Assembly: GCA_011037195.1 (NCBI GenBank)
Contig: JAAEAF010002795.1
Span: 1-64,000 of the forward strand
Direction: 5' to 3'
DNA length: 64,000 nucleotides
Source of the DNA: Triatoma infestans
Lineage: Eukaryota; Arthropoda; Insecta; Hemiptera; Reduviidae
A model generated the notes under the pieces. It was given only the letters and a program-made list of their open reading frames with translations, was not told where the DNA came from and did not search any database. The position numbers and the translations under genes were made by a program. Shown here in pieces: positions 54,201 to 59,445 of the stretch (the first letter of the stretch is position 1; the number at the start of each line of letters is the position of its first letter).

Positions 54201-56014
54201 TGTTCTGATGAAGTGCATGTAGTACACAGAGCTGTGGTAACCCGTGGGGTCGCTACATTTAATATTTAATGTCTCTATATATTTTAATATCAAACGTGTC
54301 ACTAGGTGTTACGTCTGAGATTCTTAAACATTATCTTGCTTACCAGAAGACATACCGAGAATTTGGAAAAGAACTACTACTTCATTAAGGTAGTCTGATG
54401 AATCTGTTTCATACAAAGATTTTCTAGGCAATTTAATGCAGTTTTGAAGGCTGAAGTAGAAGGAGAACAAAAGGTAGCTTTAGCGAGAACAGGTTTGAAA
54501 CAAACAATGAAAAGTCAGTTAGTAATACATCCATAAGTGAAAGGACTTCATTTGCCGATGAATTTCCAACTGCACACGACAGCCGTAAATAATAAGATTA
54601 ATATCAGAGACATTTTCCGTGGTAGCCTGCTTCATTTTGGTCATCGACCGGTTTCGGGCGTTCGCCCATCTTCAGGATGCGTTTTTCAGACAGTGTGACA
54701 ACACAGACTTACACAGAGCAAACTTAGTTACACACCACACACACCACTAGAGTGTGTAAACTAAGTTTGCTCTGGTAAGTCTGTGTTGGCACACTGTCTG
54801 AAGAACGCATCCTGAAGATGGGCGAACGCCCGAAACCGGTCGATGACCACAAAATGAAGCAGGCTACCACGGAAATGTCTCTGATGCTTTCCAGCTCTGC
54901 GGAACCAACCACCACAACAAATAAGATTAATAGCTGCATTTTTTTCTTTTTCACAAACAGCTAAGTTGTGCCCTTTTTAAATTCAAACTGATTGAAGAAT
55001 TTTTTTTATGTGGCGTAATTCAGCTATCGGATACAAATTATGGATGTATATGTTAATATAAATGTTGGACAATATGAATAAACTTGTGTTAATTAATTTA
55101 TTATAAAGGACAGGTGCAAATAGTTATTAATAGTTGGCTGGCCATCTGAGTAGAGAACTCTGTAAGTAGTATTTCCTACTTTCAAAACTACTGATGTTGA
55201 TGCGCCTTAAATTTAAAAAAAAAAAAAAAACTTTCAAAAACCTGTAGGCATCACATCTCAATTTACCTCTTTTTATTAAAATATACCAAAAATTAAATTT
55301 ACGCAGTTTGCTAAGTTCTTTTTCATGACTAGATACAATTTTCTTTCTTGTTAGCGCATTATTTAAGTTTTATATGAGAATATTTAATGAACTGGATAAT
55401 TTTACATAAAGTGTAAGATTGGGTCATAAAACATTCTTTTTTTTTTGCACTGGCAGAAAAATATGGTTGCATTAATTCATAAAGCCTTAGAGTTCCAATT
55501 TCTAAAGTAACTGCCAAAAACTTTTATTAGCTTGCTATTCCACTCTTCTCTTAAGGCTTCACAACCTAGCAAAAATTACATTCCAATGTCAATCTTTCGT
55601 GGATCATTTTACTTTCATTATGTTCCTAGCAATTCATTTCATATACATTTCTGATGAAAAACTAGACGCTAATTGTAATCTAATAGGAATCTAACAAGGG
55701 ACCAAAAAAAAGAAGCTAAATATCTAATGTGATGTTTACTGAAGCTTTCCTGGATACCTAGGGAAAAACTAATATTGATTAGTACAATATCTCATTTAAA
55801 TTTCAGAATAAGAATTTCTTTATAATCAACCCATTATTTTTCTTTTTTTCCTTAAAATTATAAAATTACTTTCTTTAGATTAATTTTTTTTCTGTAATAA
55901 TTAATAATACCCATATTAATTTACCTTACAACATTCATTTCTTTCCCTTTCCAAAACATCTGCCGCTTCACTCATCTCCTTGAACTGGCTCAGAAAATCC
56001 ATCTTGTTTATCAT
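32182..56014 (-). CDS. Inner centromere protein (INCENP), 14 coding exons
   Basis: INCENP is the scaffold of the chromosomal passenger complex. Its N-terminus binds survivin and borealin and targets centromeres and the spindle midzone, and its C-terminal IN-box binds and activates Aurora B kinase. The exons on the minus strand are 55,925-56,014; 53,635-53,758; 49,540-49,589; 49,134-49,290; 47,019-48,105; 46,812-46,908; 43,893-43,964; 41,721-41,852; 37,635-37,780; 37,290-37,536; 34,862-34,956; 33,786-33,849; 32,731-32,887; 32,182-32,357. All junctions are GT-AG and all phases agree. The sum is 2,694 nt, 897 residues plus stop, close to the roughly 900-residue vertebrate protein. The order of parts is a helical N-terminus, a low-complexity middle with tandem repeats, a charged helix (about 604-787) and the IN-box (about 790-897). 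The gene looks intact and functional. Some acceptors (exons 5 and 13) have alternatives. Confidence 0.93.
32731..32887 (-). CDS. INCENP coding exon 13, IN-box first half (residues 788-840)
   Basis: It encodes SSSYDITPHK, DEENYGIEDLRIEDSEDED and HPRKVIPHWAR. The NYG..DL..DSEDEDHPRK.IP.WA pattern is the diagnostic first half of the IN-box (INCENP_ARK-bind), which wraps the Aurora B N-lobe. The phase 0 acceptor AAG at 32,888 is inferred from the frame; the sequence between it and 32,956 is also open in this frame, so a slightly longer exon cannot be ruled out. Donor GTAAGT. Confidence 0.85.
33786..33849 (-). CDS. INCENP coding exon 12 (residues 766-787)
   Basis: A short exon encodes AKEASKNRKPVQKPVVNK and HNQ, a basic linker between the helix and the IN-box. 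Acceptor TTTTAG, donor GTAAGT, phase 0. Confidence 0.85.
33950..34300 (+). other. Intronic repeat-like stretch in the exon 11-12 intron
   Basis: Open but unrecognised frames run through here (for example LTPYVRHTYTKWKNKL and EIEKAFKRLQL in different frames). It is probably a decayed retroelement piece, but no family could be assigned. Confidence 0.3.
34388..34496 (+). repeat. LINE 3' fragment, first copy of an inverted pair
   Basis: This 109-bp segment is the reverse complement of 35,952-36,060 with about one mismatch. It encodes the same LINE C-terminal piece on the plus strand (LSDVLNGRLSGGFWDCLG). It lies in the intron between exons 11 and 12. Confidence 0.85.
34862..34956 (-). CDS. INCENP coding exon 11 (residues 735-766)
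   Basis: It continues the charged helix (EEEQKRQAEIKLKQQEEAEK). At 95 nt it starts in phase 0 and ends in phase 2, so skipping it would shift frame. It lies between two inverted LINE copies, at 34,388-34,496 and 35,952-36,060. Confidence 0.88.
35536..35752 (+). mobile_element. tRNA-derived SINE, family A
   Basis: The tRNA-like head 'gattagctaatgatagc' starts it, with a degenerate B box. The body contains 'ctccctaggagcctctata', 'gatgataggcaaagttgtg' and 'agagagaacattgcctgg', shared with the copies at 38,980, 53,224 and others. It lies in the INCENP exon 10-11 intron. Confidence 0.7.
35952..36360 (-). pseudogene. LINE ORF2 C-terminal fragment
   Basis: The minus strand encodes PIELADIGHCSFCLNEEEVT, the Cys-rich tail motif of I/LOA/R1-type LINEs, and ends RWILGLLGNTRHTYLL. 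The last 109 nt are repeated in inverted orientation at 34,388. It is not related to the INCENP frame. Confidence 0.65.
36361..37289. other. INCENP intron sequence
   Basis: I see no gene or recognisable element in this part of the exon 10-11 intron. Confidence 0.4.
37290..37536 (-). CDS. INCENP coding exon 10 (residues 652-734)
   Basis: It encodes 82 codons of nearly pure charged helix, for example KLENLAKLEKEKEEREKIL and EEQVKKRKLINMQKAQEAEE. This is the single alpha-helix region that binds microtubules and acts as a spacer in known INCENPs. Acceptor GGTAAG directly follows a T-run, donor GTAATT. Confidence 0.9.
37635..37780 (-). CDS. INCENP coding exon 9 (residues 604-652)
   Basis: It encodes AVKLVPLKAANKIPAKRR and then the start of the charged helix EIKKMKQKEEEASKKKEEL. 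This is the beginning of the long single-helix region rich in Lys and Glu. It ends in phase 2 at GTAATT. Confidence 0.88.
37781..38974. other. INCENP exon 8-9 intron, part
   Basis: There is no gene. A (GAGT)n-rich purine run sits at 38,704-38,770. Nothing else is recognised. Confidence 0.45.
38975..39165 (+). mobile_element. tRNA-derived SINE, family A, 5'-truncated
   Basis: It begins inside the head at the B box (ggttcgagtcc, 38,999-39,009). The body follows as 'ttagattctctcttccgag', 'agtgatgggcagtgttgt', 'gagagaacacagcccgg' and 'gagaaggctccgggc'. It lies directly before the family B copy. Confidence 0.7.
39195..39565 (+). mobile_element. tRNA-centred repeat, family B
   Basis: This copy has an upstream part starting 'tagcggcccacgggctacc' (39,196 on). 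An intact tRNA-like segment follows, with A box TAGCTCAGTGG at 39,371-39,381 and B box GGATTCGAATCC at 39,413-39,424. A body like family A and a distinct end 'gtcgcagtgcaataatccc' complete it. The same layout recurs inverted at 53,862-54,257 and 56,709-57,054, so it is one composite unit of about 350-395 bp. Confidence 0.75.
39566..40154. other. INCENP intron sequence
   Basis: No gene is recognised. The stretch is AT-rich and contains loosely repeated 'tgattgatgattaa' motifs near 39,600-39,770. Confidence 0.35.
40155..40230 (-). mobile_element. SINE family A 3' end
   Basis: On the minus strand 'ggctccgggcgccaatgacg' is followed by 'tgttgatgcgcct' and an A-rich tail. The same tail occurs at 53,390-53,440 and 55,190-55,225 on the plus strand. 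Confidence 0.6.
40335..40400 (+). mobile_element. SINE head fragment
   Basis: Only the tRNA-like part remains ('gggaatagctaagtggttag', 'cgtactggac'). Confidence 0.5.
40401..40874. other. INCENP intron sequence
   Basis: An AT-rich stretch with repeated motifs such as 'ttgattcagaataaa' and 'aaaaggtcaataaa', possibly degenerate tandem repeats. There is no gene. Confidence 0.35.
40875..40990 (-). repeat. Hammerhead-type repeat, internally deleted
   Basis: It retains the family end 'gggtccgcagagctggaacc', 'atcagagatattttccgtc' and the flank 'catagttttgcacagaac'. The ribozyme has lost helix I and III (only 'cgcccatcatacgatg' is left), so it is inactive. It lies in the INCENP exon 8-9 intron. Confidence 0.6.
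41260..41600. repeat. Dispersed repeat as at position 1
   Basis: It shares 'ggctccaacaattttcttta', 'tgtatttgaaatag' and 'aattccgagtttgaa'-like pieces with position 1 and 56.4 kb, in the same orientation. Non-coding. Confidence 0.5.
41721..41852 (-). CDS. INCENP coding exon 8 (residues 560-603)
   Basis: A 132-nt phase 0 to phase 0 exon encodes ASPITHNVTRGFVSS and NRNRMYTPIRGKQFPSS. The position and the basic TP-containing motif match the conserved FIKRNTPLR-like segment just before the long helix in other INCENPs. Acceptor CTATAG, donor GTAAGT. Confidence 0.87.
41853..43892. other. INCENP exon 7-8 intron
   Basis: No gene or named repeat is recognised. A short (AAT)n run lies at 43,288-43,303 and an A-run at 43,380-43,393. 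Confidence 0.4.
43893..43964 (-). CDS. INCENP coding exon 7 (residues 536-559)
   Basis: A 72-nt phase 0 to phase 0 exon encodes ATLSKNGRTVKYRKIILR and then NEDSKE. Skipping it would keep frame. Acceptor TTTCAG, donor GTAAGT. Confidence 0.85.
44230..44560 (+). pseudogene. LINE ORF2 linker fragment
   Basis: The plus strand reads SRPWFTCQRG, then YYKNFIFNYRKAYLDDLKS, RNPSEFWLALKRYQKRN and ISLEYTSKL. This is the region between endonuclease and RT, similar in layout to 60,897-61,200 of the upstream LINE. It is short and dead. Confidence 0.5.
44740..44930 (+). pseudogene. Mariner-like transposase fragment
   Basis: It encodes SPRSLDLIPLDYFLWGYFKG and HVYSTLTPITMGG, homologous to the end of the transposase at 489-1,031. 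The catalytic Asp is still present in SLDLIPLD. Confidence 0.65.
45214..45261. repeat. Pure T run of 48 nt
   Basis: An uninterrupted T run lies between two mariner-like fragments. It may be the poly(A) tail of a minus-strand retrotransposed insertion whose body is not recognised. Confidence 0.9.
45430..45640 (+). pseudogene. Mariner-like transposase fragment
   Basis: It encodes CFQVDGCPTHNN (second catalytic Asp region). After a frameshift comes PPRSPDLTPLDYFL with a stop in the WG position. It comes from the same family as 489-1,031 and 44,740-44,930. Confidence 0.65.
45641..46811. repeat. INCENP exon 6-7 intron, part, with dispersed repeat
   Basis: Positions 46,130-46,600 hold one or two copies of the AT-rich family ('accggaagtactctctg', 'gattttgcgatcaaaagtgg', 'tacgtgcgacttt'-like boxes). 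Nothing else is recognised. Confidence 0.4.
46812..46908 (-). CDS. INCENP coding exon 6 (residues 503-535)
   Basis: It encodes KAKPCPLSEPSIPLRSRVK and then EMAQMWENEGAKC. The basic SRVKEMAQMWE part reads as a conserved linear segment between linker and helix. 97 nt, donor GTAAGT. Confidence 0.88.
47019..48105 (-). CDS. INCENP coding exon 5, repeat-rich (residues 141-503)
   Basis: This is the largest exon and encodes the low-complexity linker. It contains two tandem copies of a 26-residue unit (core GKKKISIESENNEE; 47,894-48,049) and four copies of a 25-residue unit (core ETIVI..KS.CPEE..KLK.N; 47,498-47,779). The rest is Asn, Ser, Lys and Glu-rich with no fold recognised. Two in-phase acceptors exist 6 nt apart (after CAG at 48,106 or at 48,112), which adds or removes two residues. 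The donor GTAAGA splits a Lys codon. Confidence 0.88.
48371..48408 (-). ncRNA. Hammerhead ribozyme motif, core mutated
   Basis: On the minus strand (sense to INCENP): CATC, core CTCATGA with C for the invariant G5, extra T, helix II GGGCG closed by CACCC (one G-to-A change), GAAA, CCGG, TC, GATG. The G5 change should abolish cleavage. Confidence 0.65.
48477..48514 (+). ncRNA. Hammerhead ribozyme motif, A15.1 mutated
   Basis: On the plus strand: CATC, core CTGATGA, extra T, helix II GGGCG/CGCCC, then GAAG in place of GAAA, ACGG, TC, GATG. The core is intact but the A15.1-U16.1 pair next to the cleavage site is lost. Confidence 0.65.
48561..49133. other. INCENP exon 4-5 intron, part
   Basis: No gene or recognisable element. 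Confidence 0.4.
49134..49290 (-). CDS. INCENP coding exon 4 (residues 89-141)
   Basis: It encodes a Lys-rich segment KAMEATEAAKKMQ and LRSKNNKGRMKKRLL, ending in an acidic Ser-rich part. It closely follows exon 3 (a 249-nt intron that contains the assembly gap). Acceptor TTTTAG, donor GTATTA, phase 1. Confidence 0.85.
49433..49452. other. Assembly gap (20 N)
   Basis: Twenty N lie inside the intron between INCENP exons 3 and 4, immediately before a (TAA)n run. No exon is missing, because the phases on both sides match. Confidence 0.99.
49453..49500. repeat. (TAA)n microsatellite
   Basis: TAA repeats with minor interruptions directly follow the gap and probably caused it. Confidence 0.9.
49540..49589 (-). 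CDS. INCENP coding exon 3 (residues 72-88)
   Basis: A 50-nt micro-exon encodes NQRKETTTRKERNAAK, which is basic. Only this frame is open and it joins both neighbours in phase (2 nt completing a Gly codon, then ending phase 0). Acceptor TTTCAG, donor GTAACG. Confidence 0.85.
49640..52470 (+). mobile_element. R1-like LINE, split by an insertion
   Basis: The left part (49,900-50,133) is RT with CPEGSVLGPQLW and SSYADDGLILI. The right part (51,315-52,170) resumes at NRIIGSEECIVNNM and continues SRFKTVGMMLKRI, VKYLGVT and, in later frames, LLSGHGNFKAKLQQLG. These belong to an R1-type ORF2. Frames are broken throughout. The two halves are separated by about 1.18 kb of unrelated sequence and lie in the INCENP exon 2-3 intron, antisense to the gene. 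Confidence 0.65.
50134..51314. mobile_element. 1.18-kb insertion within the R1-like LINE
   Basis: The LINE sequence 'ggataataagg' before it and 'ggataatagg' after it are near-identical, and the reading resumes after the second, as expected for a target duplication. Inside there is no transposase or RT. A short tandem repeat 'gaattactattt' lies near 50,370-50,415, and an AATAAA at 50,970. It could be a solo LTR or a non-autonomous element; its ends were not defined. Confidence 0.45.
52471..53082. other. INCENP exon 2-3 intron, part
   Basis: The first part may still be LINE 3' UTR: 'gtatccgtgctcaca' near 52,420 repeats 'gtatccgcgctcaca' near 52,120. No gene is present. Confidence 0.35.
53083..53145 (-). 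mobile_element. tRNA-like SINE head, minus strand
   Basis: On the minus strand 'atttagtaagtggttatgag' (A box region) and 'ccagtccgagacc' (B box-like) are arranged as in the head at 10,165-10,235. Confidence 0.5.
53224..53440 (+). mobile_element. tRNA-derived SINE, family A, full length
   Basis: A box TAGCTCAATGG (53,234-53,244), B box GAGTTCGAGTCC (53,280-53,291), body with 'gagagaacactgtccagagg', tail 'gttgacgcgcctc' and an A-run. It is the clearest full-length copy of family A, about 210 bp. Confidence 0.8.
53635..53758 (-). CDS. INCENP coding exon 2 (residues 31-72)
   Basis: It encodes YMKEYWKYVLREVKS and then FDVKWLDSPETRRRKL, which completes the helical N-terminal domain. The W-L-x-S-P-E-T-R-R-R part resembles the conserved PKTPS basic segment after the first helices in other INCENPs. 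Acceptor TTTAG, donor GTAAAC, ends in phase 1. Confidence 0.85.
53862..54257 (-). mobile_element. tRNA-centred repeat, family B, full length
   Basis: Read on the minus strand it starts 'tgtagcgaccccacgggtta' and has a 150-bp non-tRNA part. It continues with a tRNA-like segment (A box 54,071-54,081; B box 54,028-54,039), a body as in family A, and ends 'gtgcaataatcccctc'. About 395 bp. The terminal TG at the start hints at LTR-like ends, but this is not proven. Confidence 0.75.
54642..54679 (-). ncRNA. Intact hammerhead ribozyme, sense to INCENP
   Basis: On the minus strand: helix I CATC, core CTGAAGA (N7 is A), extra T, helix II GGGCG over AA closed by CGCCC, GAAA, CCGG, TC, helix I GATG. 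All invariant bases are present. Cleavage is predicted between 54,646 and 54,645. Helix III has no loop, so a single molecule would fold poorly and a dimer may be the active form. The other arm, transcribed first in the INCENP pre-mRNA, is fully complementary to it. Confidence 0.75.
54808..54845 (+). ncRNA. Intact hammerhead ribozyme, antisense to INCENP
   Basis: Identical in sequence to the motif at 54,642-54,679 but on the plus strand. Cleavage is predicted between 54,841 and 54,842. Confidence 0.75.
54933..55924. other. INCENP intron 1, part
   Basis: No gene. Positions 55,190-55,225 hold a SINE family A 3' end ('gatgttgatgcgccttaa' and an A-run). Nothing else is recognised. Confidence 0.45.
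55925..56014 (-). CDS. INCENP coding exon 1 (residues 1-30)
   Basis: The start ATG at 56,014 is preceded directly by an in-frame TAA, and the acceptor CAG lies just upstream at 56,021-56,023, so the 5' UTR is split by an intron. A second ATG lies four codons in (MINKMDFLSQF). The encoded helix EAADVLERERNECC fits the survivin/borealin-binding N-terminus of the family. The donor is GTAAAT, phase 0. Confidence 0.88.
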
Positions 56015-56023
56015 TTAATTCTG

Positions 56024-56708
56024 AAAAATAATAAATCTATCAATAACTGCTAAAAGCGCGATCATTCTAAGAATTTGATAAGAAATATGGAAATGGGAAA
56101 AATCCTTTTTTACATAAAATTAAGATTGAAATAACCTAACTGAAAATTAAATACGTTTTACTTTTTCCGTTCTCTTACATATTTAAGAGGAAGTATTTTC
56201 AAATGTTCGACCTTGACTTTTCACCGGAAATACACGTTTTGAGGTCTACTCGTCAGAAAAAGCGGCTTTTAGAAAATGGTCGGTCTCTCTCTCTCTTTCT
56301 TTGTGGTGTATAATCACAGCATAGATAAAAAAAAAAAAAACTCGCAGAAGTTCAAACGTTAAATTCCGTTTGTGTATCATACGAAATCTGACAAAGTTAC
56401 CTGTTGAAGTTCCTCAAGTGGAAGCATCACATACAGAATGGATTTCTCAGTTTTTTGACGATTTTCTTAACAACATATGTATAAAAGAGCTACAACTCTC
56501 TCTGAAAAATTCATTTGAAAGGTATTTTGGGTGAGACTGATGGTTCCATCTATTTTTCATACGATTCCTTTATCTAAGTAATATCAATTGAAATATGTGT
56601 CAAAATTCCGAGTTTGAATAAAAAAGAGGTTGTCCGGAAGTGTTTTTTATCTCAATTTTAGCTATTTTCTCTGTCAATAACGTGATGTTCTGAATGTAGA
56701 TAGTTGTA
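56024..56708. repeat. INCENP 5' UTR intron, part, with dispersed repeat
   Basis: Positions 56,430-56,660 match the repeat at position 1 ('aaagagctacaact', 'aattccgagtttgaa'). A (TC)n run lies at 56,285-56,301. No gene. Confidence 0.45.
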
Positions 56709-57054
56709 GGGGATTATCGTACTGCGACCGAAAGATCTACTAAGTCCCCCGGAGCCTTCTCAGTGCACTGCCGGCCTGCAAGCACGTTCTCTAGCTACAG
56801 ACAACACTGCTCATCACCGGACAGTGAGTTGTAGAGGCACCTAGGAAGAGAAAATCTAAGGGCAGCAAGCTCCGCGTTGCTAGTCCAGCATGCTGCCATT
56901 GAGCTAATCCCTTCCTTATCCTTTGGCTAACGCCAATTGTGAACTATGTTTGTCCTTGTCTGTAAAGTGTAGAGTGTATGTAGTTTATGTGTATTGCGTA
57001 CTGTTCTAACGAAATGCATGGAGTAGTGAGCTGTGGTAACCCGTGGGGTCGCTA
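56709..57054 (-). mobile_element. tRNA-centred repeat, family B
   Basis: The same layout as 53,862-54,257, with an internal deletion that removed the B box (between 'gcagcaagctccgcg' and 'ttgctagtcc') and a shortened upstream part. The A box survives at 56,897-56,907. Confidence 0.7.
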
Positions 57055-59302
57055 CTTCCCAAGTAACTGCATGCAACAGATACCCTTTAAATAATAAGGG
57101 CAATAGGTGGTTGAGTCAGTCTAAAATACAGGCGTTTTTATTAAGCATTAATCAAGACAATGGTTCAGAAAATGGAAAGCAAAGTTAAAATTAACTTGGA
57201 GTCAACAAAGAGCTCGCAGCGCTCAACTTATCTTTTCAAATAATGGTGAAGAAAAATGCCAAACATTGAAAAGATGGAAGTGTTGTTTTTTTTAAGTTTC
57301 AGTTCAACAGCGTGAAAAACTAATAATAGTCACAAATGGCAATATATTGCTTTTTCCATGTGTTAATACGTTAATGTAAAAAAACAAAACCAACAAAAAT
57401 AAATAAATATTTATAAGGCGAACTAAATGCAATGATAGCTAAAATACATAGACCTAAAACTGGAAAGATCAGCTTTTCACTAAATGATCCGTGTATACTG
57501 GATTAAATTCCAGGTTAGTTAAAATCATGGATGGATTACTACAGAGCTCTAAATGAAGGAATTTGGTTTGGGAACAAAACGATCTATTCTCAAGACATCT
57601 AGCAGTTTCTGCATAGAGGAAAGCAGTTGTCGACGACCGCAGTTGAAATAGCCTTGGCAACCAATGCCAAAGAAAACGAAAAAAATATTACATCCATTAC
57701 TAAATAAGGAGTTTCAAGTTCACAAAGAATGGTTGAAAACAGTAACTAGTCTAACCGTAAGCAAATAAACTGTTGACGAGAATACCTGTCAAAACGTTCT
57801 GAATACTCGATCGAATAACAAACCTTACGAAGGATATTGCTTTAGGAGAAATTGTGATTTTACATTTTTAAAATGAAAGCTCTCACCAAAAATCGTGTCT
57901 TGAGGTCCTAATTTCGAAAATGTTCTTAGTATATATGAACACATTACTAAAAAAAGATTATTGGATGTTGAAACTTGATATTTTCCACATTAAGGCTTTT
58001 GTCAAAATGTGTTAAGCGAATTAGAAATTCTGCAACGAACGATTTCTCAGTTGTTTGTGGCTTTCTTTAAATATGGTTTATATAATATAATAGAAATATT
58101 TGCAAGCTTTTTCAAAAGCTGATATCAAGGGGATCTGATAACTTTAATGATAAACGTTTCTTTAAAGAGTCATCATAGTAATACAGAAACGGAAATGACA
58201 AATGTACGCTACGAGTTTGAAAACAAAATTTCAAGAGCTAGTTGAAATACAATAGGAGAAAGCAAGCCATCTGAGTGTCATTCTCCAGCTTTTTTTTTTA
58301 ATGCATTCAACATCTAGGAAAACTTAAGCAATTTTGATGAAATTCTGAAATGATATAACTTCCTGCAATATTAGTACGATTGTACCAACACAAAATAAAT
58401 ATTTCTGGCAATTTTAATCAAAGTTCATTGTGTTATACAGGTTCCAGGTAAGGTAAATATTTTCACATACCCAAGCAATTGTTAATTAATTGAATTTCAT
58501 TTTGCCACGTCTTGTTTTCATTATGCTTGCCTGCTGGCCTTAAAATTACTGTTTTGGATGGTACTTTCTAACCATGCCTTGGTAGAAAGGAAGGTGCATA
58601 AATAAGGTGAGTGGTTGGAAGAAGAGCCAGTATAATTTAATTTTTTTTTCGTCGACTTCAGCTACTGAGCCATCTGCGCCCCGCGGCCCGGTATAAACTT
58701 TTAGGCTGCGCTGACGACTGATTTTGTTCGTTTAGTTTGGATAACCAGAGGGCACGTAAGAACAATCTCGGACGCGAACAACTTCAGCCGAATGTACTGA
58801 AGACTCAAAGTACTTTGGAATATAGTTTATAAACAGCTCCAAGTTAAACAAATAACAAAATATCAAACTAAAATTTAAGACCATCCTTCCTGTTGTTAAG
58901 GGACAAATATATTGATAATAAAAACAAAGCCTTAAGTTTAATGTTTAAACAAATAAATTTCTATTTCTTCTTAAATGTGCACATGAAGTTCAAAGATAGT
59001 GGCAAAATTTCATTTCAATAAATTATGTGATTCGGAATATTACTTTATAGCAAACACTAATCTAAAATGAAAGATAAAATAAAAAGTGAAAATTAAAATT
59101 GATTTAAATTTGCTAAAGATTCTGACGACCAAAATTTCATTCTCTTTAATATGTCATTACACGTATTTACGTTTCATCATAGATTTTTTTTTAATAGTAG
59201 GAAATGAATCTTTCCACTTTACTTCATAAGAAGAATAGCAAGAAAAGATTAAAGTTTACTGAATTAATTAATCAATTTATGTATACAAAAATTGTTACAT
59301 AC
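57055..59302. repeat. INCENP 5' UTR intron, remainder
   Basis: No gene is recognised. Positions 58,640-58,690 contain a minus-strand tRNA-like piece ('ggcgcagatggctcagtagc'), followed at 58,678-58,800 by the repeat shared with 3,955-4,085. The rest is AT-rich. Confidence 0.45.
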
Positions 59303-59445
59303 CACTCTCTTATTACAAAATACATCAACACTTCAGAAGCAATAAGAACTTTATAAGCACTGAAATTAACACTATACTAACCAATCACTACCAGCACAAA
59401 CTTGAACTCAACTATTCAACTACATTACAAAAGCCCGCGAAAAAA
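59303..59445 (-). promoter_or_regulatory. Putative INCENP promoter and 5' UTR exon
   Basis: Read on the minus strand this contains an E2F-like TTTTCGCGGGC (59,433-59,443), ATTGG, i.e. a CCAAT box (59,381-59,385), a TATA-like CTTATAAA (59,350-59,357) and a splice donor GTATGT after 59,303. E2F plus CCAAT is the usual arrangement for cell-cycle genes. The coding part starts with an acceptor 6 nt before the ATG, so a non-coding first exon must exist upstream, and this is the best candidate. No transcript evidence is available. Confidence 0.45.

Larger units (their letters stand above)
54604..54919. mobile_element. Hammerhead-bearing palindromic element with TSD
   Basis: The element is 316 bp, flanked by identical 13-bp AATAAGATTAATA at 54,591-54,603 and 54,920-54,932. 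It is a near-perfect inverted repeat with arms of roughly 140-155 bp around a small loop near 54,745. The right end has about 36 nt more than the left ('agctctgcggaaccaacc'). Each arm contains an intact hammerhead motif on its outward-reading strand. It lies in INCENP intron 1 (between coding exons 1 and 2). The layout (inverted terminal unit, end truncation, TSD) fits a non-autonomous Penelope-like insertion. Confidence 0.85.

Noticed and set aside
54591..54932. Ordinary DNA-transposon MITE
   Set aside because: The ends are asymmetrical, the TSD is 13 bp, and the arms contain a complete ribozyme architecture, which fits a Penelope-type origin better.
57469..57660. Small open frame on the minus strand
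   Set aside because: No motif, no splice context and low-complexity surroundings; indistinguishable from chance.
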